Shown: one piece after another, positions 11,589 to 22,593 of the stretch | How the letters are laid out: each line of letters starts with the position of its first letter | Position numbering within the stretch: position 1 is the stretch's first letter | NCBI GenBank assembly: GCA_963989245.1 | Contig: OZ022345.1 | Coordinates: 23,918,196-23,982,195 of the forward strand | Direction of reading: 5' to 3' | Origin: Nansenia antarctica | Lineage: Eukaryota > Chordata > Actinopteri > Argentiniformes > Microstomatidae | Length of the DNA stretch: 64,000 nucleotides | Notes under the pieces: generated by a model | What the model saw: the letters and a program-made list of their open reading frames with translations, nothing else | Databases searched by the model: none | What the model was told of the DNA's origin: nothing | Translations under genes and position numbers: made by a program

Positions 11589-12289
11589 GCGCGACTGTAA
11601 TCCCGGTCGGACTGTCTCAGTGCCCAGTGCTGCCCACCCAACCACGTCGCGTCGCGTCGGGTCTACTGTAAAGCGGGTTAACATGTCCTTTTCAAAGGTA
11701 TTAAAATAGACGCAACGAAACATAACGTCAGCCATGTGTTTCCTTGTTGGAAATTATGGATCGTGAATCGTGATTGCTTCTGCACTCTGCAGCAATCGGA
11801 TTTTGATTGACAGGCAGCTGCATCTCTTCCCCCAACGGCGTTCCGGCACAGAAAGTCTTGCCGGAACGCCGCACCGGACCGTTCCGGCCCACTTTCACCT
11901 ATGCTCGTAGTGTATTATCGTATTTGCTGAGTGGTAGAAACTGTAGAAACACTCATCTTGTCGAAAGAACAGCGCAGATCACCGGCCAATCAGATAGAGC
12001 CTTATAATCAGCTAATGAATATTACGAGTTACCAATCGAGACGGCAAAACAGGGAAATGTTTGTCTCAAAAATACATACGTTAATCCAAGCAGAGCAAAA
12101 CACGGTTCACAAAACACGGTTCACGAATGGAGAGATATTTGCGGGTCGATAGCAAAACACGCTTGCGTGGATCTGTTCACGCACGCATGAATTCTTTTTA
12201 CGGCACACGACTCGAGAGATGTGTGCGGATGGATAGCAAAACACGGTATTATACTTTCGTACGTGTGTATTTATGATATAAATCTATCT

Positions 12290-12772
12290 CCATACCATTG
12301 TATCTAGCAGCTCTCTGCTTCATTCATCAATCCCTCCAACTCCTACCGTCAGGTCGGCGCCTCCGTTGTTGTTCAAGCTAGTGTCGCTTTCCCAGTCTTT
12401 GTGTAATAAGTGAACATGTTGTAATGTTTGCCCTCTAGCACAGTTATTATAAACTTAATAAATGACTCGTGTTGTCTTCAGTCTCAGCACTGTGTGCGTT
12501 TATTGACCCGCCATTTTAGTTTCACATCCCGTTCCCTGGTCTCGCGAGAATAGCAGACGTCTATCCTAACGGCCAAGCTCTCCAAGTATATCCAGCTGCA
12601 GACATCAAATCTATCACCCGGAAACTTGATGGACTATTTTGGTTGGAGTGGTTGGAGCGCGTCATCATACCGCGCCTGCATATTTGCATAGACTACGTCA
12701 TCGCCTTACTACGGTGGAAAATACGGTGGAAACCATGAACACATTTCCAGCAATGGATTCTACAGTTAGGCC
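12290..12772. other. Repeat-derived spacer with possible LTR-like sequence
   Basis: The 12299-12526 stretch starts TGTATC, carries AATAAA at about 12460 and ends TTCACA, but has no target duplication. 12591-12668 is an inverted match of 20996-21062. Confidence 0.35.
12591..12668 (+). repeat. Dispersed inverted repeat, copy 1
   Basis: The sequence from TCCAGCTGCAGACATCAAAT through GGAGCGCGTCATC recurs in reverse at 20996-21062, about 8.4 kb away. It differs mainly by one ~10-bp insertion. The family was not identified. Confidence 0.7.
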
Positions 12773-12870
12773 CATATATATTTGGTCACAGACAGAATTT
12801 GTGTTATTTTAGCTGTTTACCAAAACATCTTAGTTACAGTCATACACAAGTTACAGTCATATAATGCATA

Positions 12871-13655
12871 TGAATGAATGAATGAATCTTTATTTCGAAC
12901 ATGATATTAAAATTAAAATAATGAATAACAAATAACTAATATGTAGAGTACAGTCCTATCAATTGTTCGAAAAGGAGTAGGAAGAAGCCTGTCCTACCCC
13001 TGTTTATACTGAACAATTATGCTTACATTATATAATCCAATTAATTAATACATATATTTCAGTATCATCCGTTCTAATACTTTTTCATTAAAAAATAATT
13101 TAAACCTTTTTTTAAATAGAGCAATATTTCTGCTTTCCTTCATATTTTCCTCTAGCCCATTCCATATGGTAACTCCGTAGAATGATATGCACCTGCTCCT
13201 GAGATGGGTGCGAGCATAACCCTTGTTAAAGTTGTGGTTACCTCTCAAATGACCTCTCCCCTTATCCCTCTCTATAAATAATTTGTTAATGTTACGTGGG
13301 AGTTCTTGAGTCTTTGCTTTATACATTAACTGTGCCAATTTAAATTTGAATAAGTCCATGAGCTTTAAGGCATTTGACATTAGGAACAAGTTATTAGTGT
13401 GATCACGATATCCGACCTTATGTACAATCCTCATAGCTTTTTTCTGTAGTGTAATCAATGGGTTTAAAGTGCTTTTATATTCATTTCCCCATATCTCCAC
13501 ACAGTAACTCAAATAGGGTAAGACAAGACAACAATATAGAGTATACAACATCCTCTGTTCCAGAATATGTTTTGCCCTGCACAATACTGCAATACTCCTT
13601 GATACTTTGGATCTAACGTATCTTATATGAGATTTCCAACAGAATTTACTGGGCT
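12871..13655 (-). mobile_element. LINE (CR1/L2-group) 3' fragment
   Basis: On the minus strand this is the end of a reverse transcriptase ORF, then a short 3' untranslated region, ending TTCGAAATAAAGA plus (TTCA)n. It is inserted between the GCATAT and the CTTAAAGTGCAG of the Tc1 element. The undisturbed order of those two is seen at 5810-5832. Confidence 0.75.
13045..13584 (-). pseudogene. LINE reverse transcriptase, C-terminal fragment
   Basis: 179 codons, 5'-truncated. It carries the region after the RT catalytic core: LYCCLVLPYLSYCVEIWGN, then LQKKAMRIVHKVGYRDHTN, then a basic C terminus. This is typical of non-LTR retrotransposons of the CR1/L2 assemblage. There is no palm motif, endonuclease or start codon of its own. 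It is the remains of an abortive reverse-transcription event, not a gene. Confidence 0.75.
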
Positions 13656-14047
13656 TAAAGTGCAGACTCTCAGCTTTAGGTTAAGGGTATTCACATCCAA
13701 ATTGAAGGAAGGGTTTATGAATTATAGCTCTTATATATAATAACCAAAAGTAATTAGACAATTGACTCAAAAGCTGTTTCATGGGCCAGTGTGGGCTATT
13801 TATTCCTTCATTATTTCTTTATCAATTAAGCAGGTAAAAGGTCTGAGTTGATTCCAAGTGTGGCATTTGCATTTGGAGGCTGTTGCTGTATACGCACAAC
13901 ATGCAGTCAACAGAGCTCTCAATGCAACTGAAACAGGCCATCCTTAGGCTGTAAAAACAAAACAAAAATCCATCAGAGAGATAGTGGGAACATTAATACT
14001 GGCCAAATTAACTGTTTGGTACATTCTGAGAAAAAAAGAATGCACTG

Positions 14048-14930
14048 GTGAGCTCGGCACCACAAACAGGTCTGGACGTCCATGGAAGACTGGTGGATGA
14101 TCACAGGATCCTTTACATGGTAAAGAAAAACCCCATCAAAACATCCAGCCAAGTGAAGAACAGTCTCCAGGAGGTAGGCATATCATTATCCATGTGTACC
14201 ATAAAAGAAAGACTTCACACAAGCAAATACAGAGGGTTCACCACAAGGTGCAAGCCATTCATAAGCCTCAAGAATAGAAAGGCCAGATTAGACTTTGACA
14301 AAAAACATCTAAAAAAGCTAGCCCTGTTCTGGAACAGCATTCTTTGGACCGATGGAACTAAGATCAACCTGTACCAGAATGATGGGAAGAAAAAAGTATG
14401 GCTTGGAACGGCTCATGATCCGACGCATACCACATCATCTGTGAAAAAACGTGGAGGCAGTGTGATGACATGGACATGCATGGCTTCCAATGGCACTGGG
14501 TCACTAGTGTTTATTGATGATGTGACAGAAGACAGAAGCAGACAGATGAATTCTGAAGTGTTTAGGGATATTCTGTCTGCTCAGATTTAGACAAATTCAG
14601 CAAAGTTGATTGGATGGTGCTTCACAATACAGATGGACATTGGACAATGACCCAACATATAGTGTGTAAGCAACCCAGGACTTTTTTTAAGGCAAAGAAG
14701 TGGAATATTCTGCAATGGCCAGAGTCAATCACCTGATCTCAACCCAATCAAGCATGCATTTCACTTGCTGAAGACAAAACTAAAGGCAGAAAGACCCACA
14801 AACAAACAACAACTGAAGACAGCTGCAGTAAAGGCCTGGCAAAGCATCACAAAGGAGGAAACCCAGCATTTGGTGATGTCCATGTGTTCCAGACTTCAGG
14901 CAGTCATTGCCTGCAAAGGATTCTCGACTA
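14048..14930 (+). pseudogene. Tc1-type transposase, inactivated
   Basis: This would be a DDE transposase recognising the Tc1 terminal repeats. 14048-14590 encodes the helix-turn-helix region (VKNSLQEVGISLSMCTIKERL) and the first catalytic Asp block (LFWNSILWTDGTKI, where Tc1 proteins usually have a Glu after the Asp). GGSVMTWTCMASNGTGSLVF follows. The ORF stops at 14590. Later blocks survive in other frames. DNDP lies near 14650. QSPDLNPI lies near 14730-14755, followed by Lys (AAG) where the third catalytic Glu is expected. Frameshifts plus that substitution make it inactive. Confidence 0.85.
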
Positions 14931-14956
14931 AGTATTAAAAATGAACATTTTACTTA

Positions 14957-15498
14957 CAGTACAGGCCAAAAGTTTGGACACACCTTCTCATTCAATGTGT
15001 TTCCTTTATTTTCATGACTATTTACATTGTAGATTCTCACTGAAGGCATCAAAACTATGAATGAACACATGTGGAATGATGTACTTGACAAAAAAGTGTG
15101 AAATAACTCTAAATATGTCTTATATTTTAGATTCCTCAAAGTAGCCACCCTTTGCTTTTTTGTTGTTAATAAAATATATTTTTGTTGTTAATAAAATATA
15201 TAATAATAATATTAAATATATATATATAATAACATATTATTATTAACACATATTATATTAAATATTATTATTATATATTTTATTAACAACAAAAAAGCAA
15301 AGGGTGGCTACTTTGAGGAATCTAAAATATAAGACATATTTTTCAGTTATTTCACACTTTATTGTTAAATACATAATTCCTATGTGTTCATTCATAGTTT
15401 TGATGCCTTCAGTGAGAATCTACAATGTACCAAATAGTCATGAAAATAAAGGAAACGCATTGAATGAGAAGGTGTGTCCAAACTTTTGGCCTGTACTG
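14957..15498. mobile_element. Palindromic Tc1-type element (deletion derivative)
   Basis: Two ~205-bp inverted repeats (14957-15163 and 15292-15498) begin CAGTACAGGCCAAAAGTTTG and flank an AT-rich core. TA dinucleotides at 14955-14956 and 15499-15500 are the Tc1 target duplication. It is nested in the 3' part of the older Tc1 element and has no transposase. Confidence 0.9.
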
Positions 15499-15603
15499 TA
15501 TGATTGTTAATTTGTCCAATTACTTTTGAGCTCCTGAAAATAGGAGACTGTGTATAAAAATGGTTGCAATTCCTAAATGTTTCATACAATATTTTTGTTC
15601 AAC

Positions 15604-15990
15604 CCCTTTGTGTTCAGTGTTGTGTCCAGTGTCCAGTGTAGTGTAGTGTTCAGTGTTGTGTCCAGTGTCCAGTGTAGTGTTCAGTGTTGTGTCCAGTGTC
15701 CAGTAGTGTTCAGTGTTGTGTCCAGTGTAGTGTAGTGTTCAGTGTTGTGTCCAGTGTCCAGTGTAGTGTTCAGTGTTGTGTCCAGTGTCCAGTGTAGTGT
15801 AGTGTTCAGTGTTGTGTCCAGTGTCCAGTGTAGTGTTCAGTGTTGTGTCCAGTGTCCAGTGTAGTGTAGTGTTCAGTGTTGTGTCCAGTGTAGTGTAGTG
15901 TTCAGTGTTGTGTCCAGTGTCCAGTGTAGTGTAGTGTTCAGTGTTGTGTCCAGTGTCCAGTGTAGTGTAGTGTTCAGTGTTGTGTCCAAC
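15604..15990 (+). repeat. Minisatellite based on GTGTTCAGTGTTGTGTCCA
   Basis: Variable units combine TTCAGTGTTGTGTCCAGTG, TCCAGTG and TAGTG blocks, in about eleven repeats. It sits exactly where the outer part of the Tc1 right terminal repeat should be. Confidence 0.85.
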
Positions 15991-16466
15991 CCCCAGTGGT
16001 CAGACACAGACAGCTCCGTTGGTGGCCAGTCTCCCTCTGCTCGGGACCACAGCTCGGCTCCTGCAAAAAGTCAGCTCTCAAAAACAAGAAAACAAGCAAT
16101 AAAAATAGGGGGAAAAGTAATCGGTAGACATCTGAGAATGTAGCTATTGTGAACTTTTAAATTATATTAAGTGGTTGAAGACAACGCGGCGTTTTTTAGC
16201 CCTGCCAGCTGTACATCATTATCTTTGTTTTGTCACTATTTGCACTTCTGGTTATATGCATAACTGCATTTTGTTGTTGGTACTTGTACTCAGCAATGAC
16301 AATAAAGTTGAATCTAATCAAATATCTCTCTAATATCTCTGATAACGCTAAACCACATAGGATTACCCAATTAGCCAAGCCAGATGAACAAAACTACGTG
16401 CGAAACAGCCGGGTAACACATGCAACAACCTAAATAATAAATACACACATCTGAAAACTATAACAT
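15991..16466. other. Unclassified sequence with a LINE-like tail
   Basis: No gene seen. About 16200-16325 ends ACAATAAAGTTGAATCTAATC, resembling the 3' tail of a non-LTR retrotransposon on the plus strand. A similar (TCTAA)n tail is at 44140-44170. Confidence 0.35.
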
Positions 16467-16658
16467 TGTAGTGCCGAGAGACGGGAGTCGGAGGCGGCGT
16501 GTCAAATGTCACAGCTAGACGTTTATTAACAGACATGAACCAGTTGTTACCACACACTTAAAACAGGAACTAAAACTGAGTACCACCCACTTAACCCTCC
16601 GTACGGAACAATACTCCCAACTATTAGTTCCGGGGGTGAATTATGTTAACCCACCACA
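16467..16658 (-). repeat. Gypsy 3' LTR
   Basis: Minus-strand TGTGGTGGG...CTACA, 192 bp, identical to the copy at 20595-20786. Confidence 0.93.
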
Positions 16659-16671
16659 CAAGCCCCCCCAG
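16659..16671 (-). promoter_or_regulatory. Polypurine tract of the Gypsy element
   Basis: Minus-strand CTGGGGGGGCTTG lies between the gag-pol stop codon and the 3' LTR, where plus-strand DNA synthesis is primed. The second Gypsy has a similar tract at 59723-59735. Confidence 0.8.
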
Positions 16672-16674
16672 AAT

Positions 16675-19600
16675 TCACCCATAGTCAAAATCCCTGTGTC
16701 GGGGAGGGACGACGATCCGACCCCGGCGGGTGCGGGACGCAGGGGCATCCGGGGCAGGGGCAGGGGCAGGGCCAGCCGGGGCCGGGGCAGGGGGACCTGG
16801 GACAGGGGCAGGGGCAGCTGAAGGCACCGCGACCGGGGGCGGGGGGTGGGGCATGGGGGGGCGGCCACGGCGTGGGGGCTGAGCCAGTTCCCATGGCCGG
16901 GAAACGTCCACGTGAGCGGACTTGATCCTATCAATGGAGACCGTCTCGTGTCTACCACCAACGTCCACCACCAGGGTCTTGTCCCCGTGTTGTAGGACCT
17001 TGAACGGGCCATCGTAAGGGGGGCGTAGGGGGCCGCGGTGGGCGTCGTGGCGAATGAAGACAAAGTCTGACGAGCGCAGCTCGGTGGGGACCCGGAAAGC
17101 AGGGGTACCGTGCTGTGAAGTGGGGACGGGTGCGAACACCTCAGCGGCTTCCAGTAGGGAGGAGCGCTGCCTGGCTGCAGACCAGGGGACAGTGGCATCC
17201 GGGATGAAATCCCCGGGGACTCGTAGGGTTTGGCCGTACACGAGTTCGGCAGACGAGGACTGCAAGTCCTCTTTGGGGGCACATCTGAGGCCAAGCATGA
17301 CCCACGGAAGTTTGTCCACCCAGTTGCCGTCCGTCAAACTCGCGCGTAGGGCCGCCTTCATTGAGCGGTGGAACCGCTCGCACAAACCGTTAGCCTGGGG
17401 GTGATAGGCAGTAGTGCGGTGCAGCTTTACCCCCAAACCACCAGCTACAGCGTTCCACAGCTCCGAGGTAAACTGCGAGCCACGGTCAGAGGACAGGTCA
17501 GACGGGGTCCCAAAGCGCGCGACCCACGTGCCGATGAACGCACGGGCCACGTCAGAAGACGCCGTCGAGGAGAGGGGAACGGCTTCGGGCCAGTGGGTCG
17601 TCCTGTCCACCATGGTGAAAAGGTAGGTGAAGCCGTGAGAGGCGGGCAGTGGTCCCACAAGGTCGACGTTGACGTGGTCGAACCTCCTCTCAGGAACAGT
17701 GAAGGGCTCAAAAGGGGCTCTGGTATGGCGGTGTACTTTGGCGCGTTGACAGGCCACGCACGTGTCGACCCAGCCCCTTACCTCCTTCTTGAGTCCCTGC
17801 CATACGAACTTCTCAGAAACCAATTTTACGGATGGTTTCCTGCCGGGGTGGGAGAGGTTGTGTACAGCCTCAAAAACGGGCCGGCGCCAGTTCACAGGGA
17901 CTAGCGGCCGCGGCTGGCCCGTAGAGAAGTCGCACAGCAGTTTTGCGCCTGAGTCACCGACTGCGACATCCTCCAAGCGTAGTCCTGTGTCCGCGTTCTT
18001 GAGGGTCTGGACCCCGTGATCGGAGGCCTGGTCCGCACTCATGCGGAGGTAGTCGAGACCCAGTTGAACGGCCCCGACGACCGCTCTGGAGAGACAGTCC
18101 GCGACCACGTTGGACTTGCCAGCGATGTGTTGGATGTCTGTGGTGTACTCAGATATGTACGAGAGCTGGCGCTGCTGGCGGGCAGACCAAGGCTCGGCCA
18201 CCTTGGACATGGAGAACGTGAGGGGTTTGTGATCCACGAACGCCGTGAACTCACGGCCTTCCAGCAGGAACCGGAAGTGGCGGACTGCCAAAAAGAGGCC
18301 AAGGAGCTCCCTGTCGAACGGGCTGTATTTGCGCTCTCTGGGCGTCAACTGACGGCTGAAAAAGGCGAGCGGCTGCCAGGCGCCTGCGACCCATTGTTCG
18401 TGCACCGCGCCGACGGCGTAGTCGGACGCATCGGTGGTGATGGCAATAGGGGCCTTGGGTGACGGGTGGGCCAACATGGCTGCCTGGCTTAGGGCGGTCT
18501 TGGTGGCAATGAAGGCGGCTTCCCTCTCGGCCGTCCAGTCGATGGCCTGGTTGGGGGATTTGTCCTTCATAGCCTCGTACAGCGGGTGCATGGTGTGGGC
18601 TGCACGGTGGATGAACCGGTGATAAAAAGTCACCATTCCGAGAAACTCTCGGAGTGCTCGAGCTGTGTGTGGGCGGGGGAAGGCGGAAACGGCCTCCACC
18701 TTCGATGGGAGGGGGGCGGCCCCATCTTTGTTGATGAGATGCCCAAGGAATCGGATGGAGGGTAACCCGAACAGACACTTCGCCGGGTTAATGATCAGGC
18801 CATGTTGGCTGAGCCTCATGAAGAGGTCTCGGAGATGTGCCAGATGCTCTTCCACCGAGGAGCTGGCAACGAGGATGTCGTCCAAATAGACGAATAGGAA
18901 TGGCATTTCCCTGAGCGTCGAATCCATTAGCCGCTGAAAGGACTGGGCCGCATTCTTAAGTCCAAACGGCATGCGTAGGAATTCGAATAGCCCGAACGGC
19001 GTGATCACCGCCGTTTTGGGAATGTCTGAAGGGTGCACGGAGACTTGGTGGTAGCCACGCACTAGGTCCACCTTTGAGAAAACCAGCTTACCCGCCAGAT
19101 GCGCAGAGAAGTCCTGAATGTGGGGGACTGGGTAGCGGTCGGGTGTCGTAGCGTCGTTGAGGCGGCGGTAGTCGCCACACGGTCGCCATCCGCCGTCTGG
19201 TTTCGGCACGATGTGTAGCGGTGAGGCCCATGGGCTGTCTGAGCGGCGGATGATACCAAGGCGCTCCATGTTGGCGAACTCAGACTTAGCGACTGCTAGC
19301 CTGTCGGGGTTGAGCCGCCGGGCCCTAGCGTAGATGGGGGCGCCCTTGGTCTCTATGTGGTGCTCCACCCCATGCTTGGTAGTGGTGGCGGAAAATGTGG
19401 GCTGTGTCAAGCTGGGGAACTCGCTGAGCAGGCGCTGATAGTTGTCACCCTCTGAGAGTGAGCTGGAGAGCCCACCGTATGTCGCCTCACCGCGGACACA
19501 TGCAAGTGAGGAGAATGTCAGTGCGTCCACCAGGCGGTTGTTCTTGACGTCCACGAGCAGTCCGTGAGCACATAGGAAATCTGCACCGAGGAGGGGGAAA

Positions 19601-20544
19601 GAGATGTCGGCCGTGACGAATTCCCATGTAAACCGCTGACCCCCGAAACATAGGTCTACAGCTTTCGTGCCATAGGTGCGGATGGGGGTGTCGTTAGCGG
19701 ACTTTAAATGTGGGCCATGACCTCCCCTGGCGGTGTCATCCACTGTCGCAGGCAGGACGCTCCTCTGAGCACCGGTGTCACAGAGGAATTTGCACCCGGA
19801 GAGAGTGTCTCTGATGAACAGTAGCTGGTTTGCTGTGCCCACGCTCATAGCCACTACAGAACGCAGGCTTTGCCGTTTTCCCGCCGAGCCGTAGTTGCAA
19901 GGGGAGCGGCACCTCTTCGCCTTCGCGCCAAAGCGTGAGTGGAAATAGCACATGCCTGGGCTAGTACGGCTATCGGTGGTAGGTGGGCCCATGTTAGCTA
20001 GCCTGTCTCTGCCAGGGGGAGTGTAATTGTGTGTCGGGGCTAGCACTTCAGGGGTAAAACGCTGGGTAGCTAGGAAGAAGCGGTCAGCCTCCTCTGCTAA
20101 CTCACGGGGTTCCGTAATAGTCGTATTAGCGAGCGCCGTCTGTACATGTGCAGGCATGTGCCGAAGAAACAGTTCAATAAAAAGAAAGTTTGGTTCTTCC
20201 GTACCTAGTAGGTTCAGCATCATGTCCATGTGCTGGGAAGGCTTGCTGTCTCCCAGCCCCTGAATTGCGAACAGACGTCGGGCTCGTTCCGACCGTGATA
20301 GTCCGAAGGTCCTGAGGAGGAGAGTCTTAAACGCTGTATATTTATTCAGGGCAGGGGGAGCTGTAATGAAGCCCACCGTTCTGGCTGCAGTGGAGCTCCC
20401 CAGAGCCGACACGACATGGTAGTAGCGTGCAGCGTCGTCTGCAATCCCACGGAGGGCGAACTGCGCCTCCGTCTGTGCGAACCATGCTGCCGCGGATGTC
20501 TCCCAAAACTCCGGCAATTTGAGTATAACGGCGTTATTTGCCAT
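16675..20544 (-). CDS. Gag-Pol polyprotein of a Gypsy retrotransposon
   Basis: 1289 codons from the ATG at 20544. The open frame extends upstream into the LTR, but this Met matches the start of the related element at 63601. Domains in order: gag; a Cys/His motif (CYFH...CRSPC, about residue 199) in place of a standard zinc knuckle; aspartic protease (CDTGAQ, about 256); reverse transcriptase (motif A FSKVD, YLDD about 553-556); RNase H (TDASD, about 704); integrase zinc site (H895, H899, C929, C932); DDE triad (D961, D1020, E1056, with 35 residues between the last two); and a Pro/Arg-rich tail. Gag and Pol share one frame with no frameshift signal. All catalytic residues checked are present, so the element may be active. 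Function is replication through an RNA intermediate in virus-like particles. Confidence 0.95.
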   Translation of the reverse strand: MANNAVILKLPEFWETSAAAWFAQTEAQFALRGIADDAARYYHVVSALGSSTAARTVGFITAPPALNKYTAFKTLLLRTFGLSRSERARRLFAIQGLGDSKPSQHMDMMLNLLGTEEPNFLFIELFLRHMPAHVQTALANTTITEPRELAEEADRFFLATQRFTPEVLAPTHNYTPPGRDRLANMGPPTTDSRTSPGMCYFHSRFGAKAKRCRSPCNYGSAGKRQSLRSVVAMSVGTANQLLFIRDTLSGCKFLCDTGAQRSVLPATVDDTARGGHGPHLKSANDTPIRTYGTKAVDLCFGGQRFTWEFVTADISFPLLGADFLCAHGLLVDVKNNRLVDALTFSSLACVRGEATYGGLSSSLSEGDNYQRLLSEFPSLTQPTFSATTTKHGVEHHIETKGAPIYARARRLNPDRLAVAKSEFANMERLGIIRRSDSPWASPLHIVPKPDGGWRPCGDYRRLNDATTPDRYPVPHIQDFSAHLAGKLVFSKVDLVRGYHQVSVHPSDIPKTAVITPFGLFEFLRMPFGLKNAAQSFQRLMDSTLREMPFLFVYLDDILVASSSVEEHLAHLRDLFMRLSQHGLIINPAKCLFGLPSIRFLGHLINKDGAAPLPSKVEAVSAFPRPHTARALREFLGMVTFYHRFIHRAAHTMHPLYEAMKDKSPNQAIDWTAEREAAFIATKTALSQAAMLAHPSPKAPIAITTDASDYAVGAVHEQWVAGAWQPLAFFSRQLTPRERKYSPFDRELLGLFLAVRHFRFLLEGREFTAFVDHKPLTFSMSKVAEPWSARQQRQLSYISEYTTDIQHIAGKSNVVADCLSRAVVGAVQLGLDYLRMSADQASDHGVQTLKNADTGLRLEDVAVGDSGAKLLCDFSTGQPRPLVPVNWRRPVFEAVHNLSHPGRKPSVKLVSEKFVWQGLKKEVRGWVDTCVACQRAKVHRHTRAPFEPFTVPERRFDHVNVDLVGPLPASHGFTYLFTMVDRTTHWPEAVPLSSTASSDVARAFIGTWVARFGTPSDLSSDRGSQFTSELWNAVAGGLGVKLHRTTAYHPQANGLCERFHRSMKAALRASLTDGNWVDKLPWVMLGLRCAPKEDLQSSSAELVYGQTLRVPGDFIPDATVPWSAARQRSSLLEAAEVFAPVPTSQHGTPAFRVPTELRSSDFVFIRHDAHRGPLRPPYDGPFKVLQHGDKTLVVDVGGRHETVSIDRIKSAHVDVSRPWELAQPPRRGRPPMPHPPPPVAVPSAAPAPVPGPPAPAPAGPAPAPAPDAPASRTRRGRIVVPPRHRDFDYG

Positions 20545-20578
20545 GTTCGGTTCAGTCTCGGATACTTCAACGGGACTG

Positions 20579-20593
20579 ACGTCGGGGTCACCA
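20579..20593 (-). promoter_or_regulatory. Primer binding site (tRNA-Trp type)
   Basis: Minus-strand TGGTGACCCCGACGT, one base after the 5' LTR, complements the 3' end of vertebrate tRNA-Trp (recalled ending ...ACGTCGGGGTCACCA) over 15 bases. Confidence 0.85.
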
Positions 20594-20594
20594 A

Positions 20595-20786
20595 TGTAGT
20601 GCCGAGAGACGGGAGTCGGAGGCGGCGTGTCAAATGTCACAGCTAGACGTTTATTAACAGACATGAACCAGTTGTTACCACACACTTAAAACAGGAACTA
20701 AAACTGAGTACCACCCACTTAACCCTCCGTACGGAACAATACTCCCAACTATTAGTTCCGGGGGTGAATTATGTTAACCCACCACA
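20595..20786 (-). repeat. Gypsy 5' LTR
   Basis: 192 bp, identical to 16467-16658. It provides the promoter of the minus-strand element. Confidence 0.93.
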
Positions 20787-20849
20787 ACATGTTCATTAAT
20801 AATATTTCGAAATTCTCACCTGAGCTGCATTTGCCATTGTATTTGTAAT

Positions 20850-20853
20850 TCTT

Positions 20854-20884
<31 letters not shown>
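20850..20884. repeat. (CTT)n microsatellite
   Basis: About eleven CTT units. Confidence 0.9.
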
Positions 20885-20995
20885 TCAATTGCGTGTTCAA
20901 ATTATTGTTCGTTAAATGTCCTATAAAATGTTGCAGTGTTTTTAAGATCCTTCAAAATCTCGCGGTTTCTCGCGGTTACTTACCGACGCGCTTAC

Positions 20996-21062
20996 GATGA
21001 CGCGCTCCAACCAAATATGGTCCATCACGTTTCCGGGTGATAGATTTGATGTCTGCAGCTGG
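20996..21062 (-). repeat. Dispersed inverted repeat, copy 2
   Basis: Reverse complement of 12591-12668, which has an extra ~10 bp (see that entry). Confidence 0.7.
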
Positions 21063-22593
21063 ACCCTTCTCCACATTTCTGGTGCTAAGCAGGTCTAATA
21101 CATACAGGCATTTAACCTCTTCTTATCCACCTCATTTTTCTGGTTTTCTGCTCGAAATTACATGCCCACAGTGAATATAGAATATCTCCACAATCACAAG
21201 GGCCTTCATAATGATATTGTTATCAAATGAAAGCTAACACCTGTGGGGTGGCTGTAGAAGTGTCAGAATCAAAATATTTGTTACTGTGTCAGAGAAAATA
21301 GAGCTAGAACATTATAAAACATCTCAAATTCAGTCTCCGCCTAAAAAAACTACAGCTTTTACAGTGAATATCACCTTGGAAACCTGATAACAAAGCCAAA
21401 ATCATCTAGGAATCAGTACTCCAGGGTCTTATTAGTACTTGTGCCAAAGTTGATGCTAGTAATGTGAGCAAATGCAACTTTGTACCTGTTTTAGTACAGG
21501 TATGTTTAGGCGGACACCTATATGTTTAGGCCATTTGGAGATATTTTGGCACCATCTTTGACCTTTGACCTTTCTCATGTATCAGATTTCTTTTTTTTTT
21601 CTTTTTTTGGGGGGGGGGATTTTTTGGGGTTGGCCGACCAATGGTATGGAAATTCGGCGTTGAAACCGGACATGACACATTCTCCAGTTGGAGAAAACTG
21701 GATGTGACTTAGGCCGTGTTTACCGTCTCGGGAAAAAAATGGTGGCATCTTATAGCATGCAAAATTGTGAAAAAAATGTGATATCGATGAAGAGAATTGA
21801 TCGAGGTAAACTCTTTATATCACTTCGGATCCACCTGTGGGTCCGTTGGCTCCTAACAGGTTTTAATAGACCTAGTTAATTTTTAACAGAGAGAGGGGGT
21901 GCACCGTTCCTGGAGGTACTGCAATACCAGGTCGATGCGTGGAGTGGACGGAGCAAGCCCCTATTCCATCTCCCTGCTCCAAAAATCAATTTAATATATG
22001 GTCCCCGGGTAGGGGACGTATGAGATATTAAACTGGTAAGAACAGATTTTTTCTTTCGAAAAGTTTTTATTGTAACAAGTACACGTTATATGACATTACA
22101 TTACATTATACATGTTACAACAAGACATAGTAAAAACACAATATACATCTCTTCACACATTTTTAACATCCATAAAAGCCATTGTTCAGTTTACAAGCAG
22201 TAAAAAAACATCTGTGCAACCATGAAGGGACTTTCATTAAAACACACAGTTTTAAAAGGTTACAGATAAAAACATGGCTATGATAAAAGTTATGACATTA
22301 AAAGTGCAATGTTGAGCTGTGTTGCTCGTTCCACGAATGCATGATCCTTACACGTTGTACCTCGTTGTAAAGGTGACCAATCAGGCTTTCCAACGATATC
22401 AAATACAATACCAATTGGTATTATTAAAGGGGAGGAATAATCGACCAAATAAACATTTTCGAACCTTTTTGAGGAGTTTATATCAGGGCTGGATGCGTCA
22501 TGCCAGGCGATACTTCCCCCCTGCCTGGCCAGGGAGAACACTGCCTGCGGTGGTGATGAGGATCTGTGGCCAGACAGCAACGCAAGGCAGTGC

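Larger units (their letters stand above)
10094..11903. mobile_element. Non-autonomous hAT-type element (1.8 kb), composite
   Basis: The left end CAGGGGTGAAAGTGG and right end CCACTTTCACCTATG form a 15-bp inverted repeat with two mismatches. The flanking 8-bp duplication is CTCGTAGT (10086-10093 and 11904-11911). The left arm of the large palindrome has the empty site at about 7830. There is no transposase. It carries smaller elements: a hAT-like end at 10585, a 100-bp MITE at 10798-10900 and a fold-back at 10906-11588. Confidence 0.88.
9575..12289 (-). repeat. Right arm of the 4.9-kb inverted repeat, with a hAT insertion
   Basis: The reverse complement of the left arm occupies 9575-10093 and 11912-12289. 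It ends at CTATCTCCATAC, the complement of the left arm's start. The gap is exactly the hAT-type insertion at 10094-11903. No clear target duplication flanks the two outer ends. Confidence 0.85.
12773..15604 (+). mobile_element. Tc1/mariner transposon, degenerate, with two nested insertions
   Basis: The left end CAGTTAGGCCCATATATAT begins at about 12774. The inner part of the right terminal repeat (15501-15604) includes CCAATTACTTTTGAGCTCCT, which is complementary to the left side. The transposase pseudogene lies at 14048-14930. It is interrupted by an antisense LINE 3' end (about 12871-13655) and by a palindromic Tc1-type element (14957-15498). The outer right end is replaced by a minisatellite. 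Confidence 0.75.
16467..20786 (-). mobile_element. Gypsy (Ty3-type) LTR retrotransposon, apparently intact
   Basis: 4320 bp with two 192-bp LTRs that I read as identical. It has a 4-bp target duplication ACAT (16463-16466, 20787-20790), a tRNA-Trp-type primer site, a purine tract and a single uninterrupted gag-pol frame. All hallmarks indicate a very recent insertion. Confidence 0.95.
20787..22590. other. Unclassified region, no convincing gene
   Basis: Contains a (CTT)n tract at about 20850-20884, the inverted repeat copy at 20996-21062, and a T/G-rich low-complexity block at 21589-21632. On the minus strand, CAATAAAAACTTTTC at about 22056-22072 could be a polyadenylation region. A 96-codon minus-strand ORF at 22290-22580 matches nothing I recognise. 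Confidence 0.4.

Noticed and set aside
12299..12526. Possible solo LTR (TGTATC...TTCACA with AATAAA)
   Set aside because: No target duplication (ACCAT against TCCCG) and no second copy in the window. The left edge coincides with the palindrome end, so it may be part of that element.
22290..22580. 96-codon minus-strand ORF
   Set aside because: No recognised motif, and overlaps a plus-strand ORF of similar length. Listed only within the region note.
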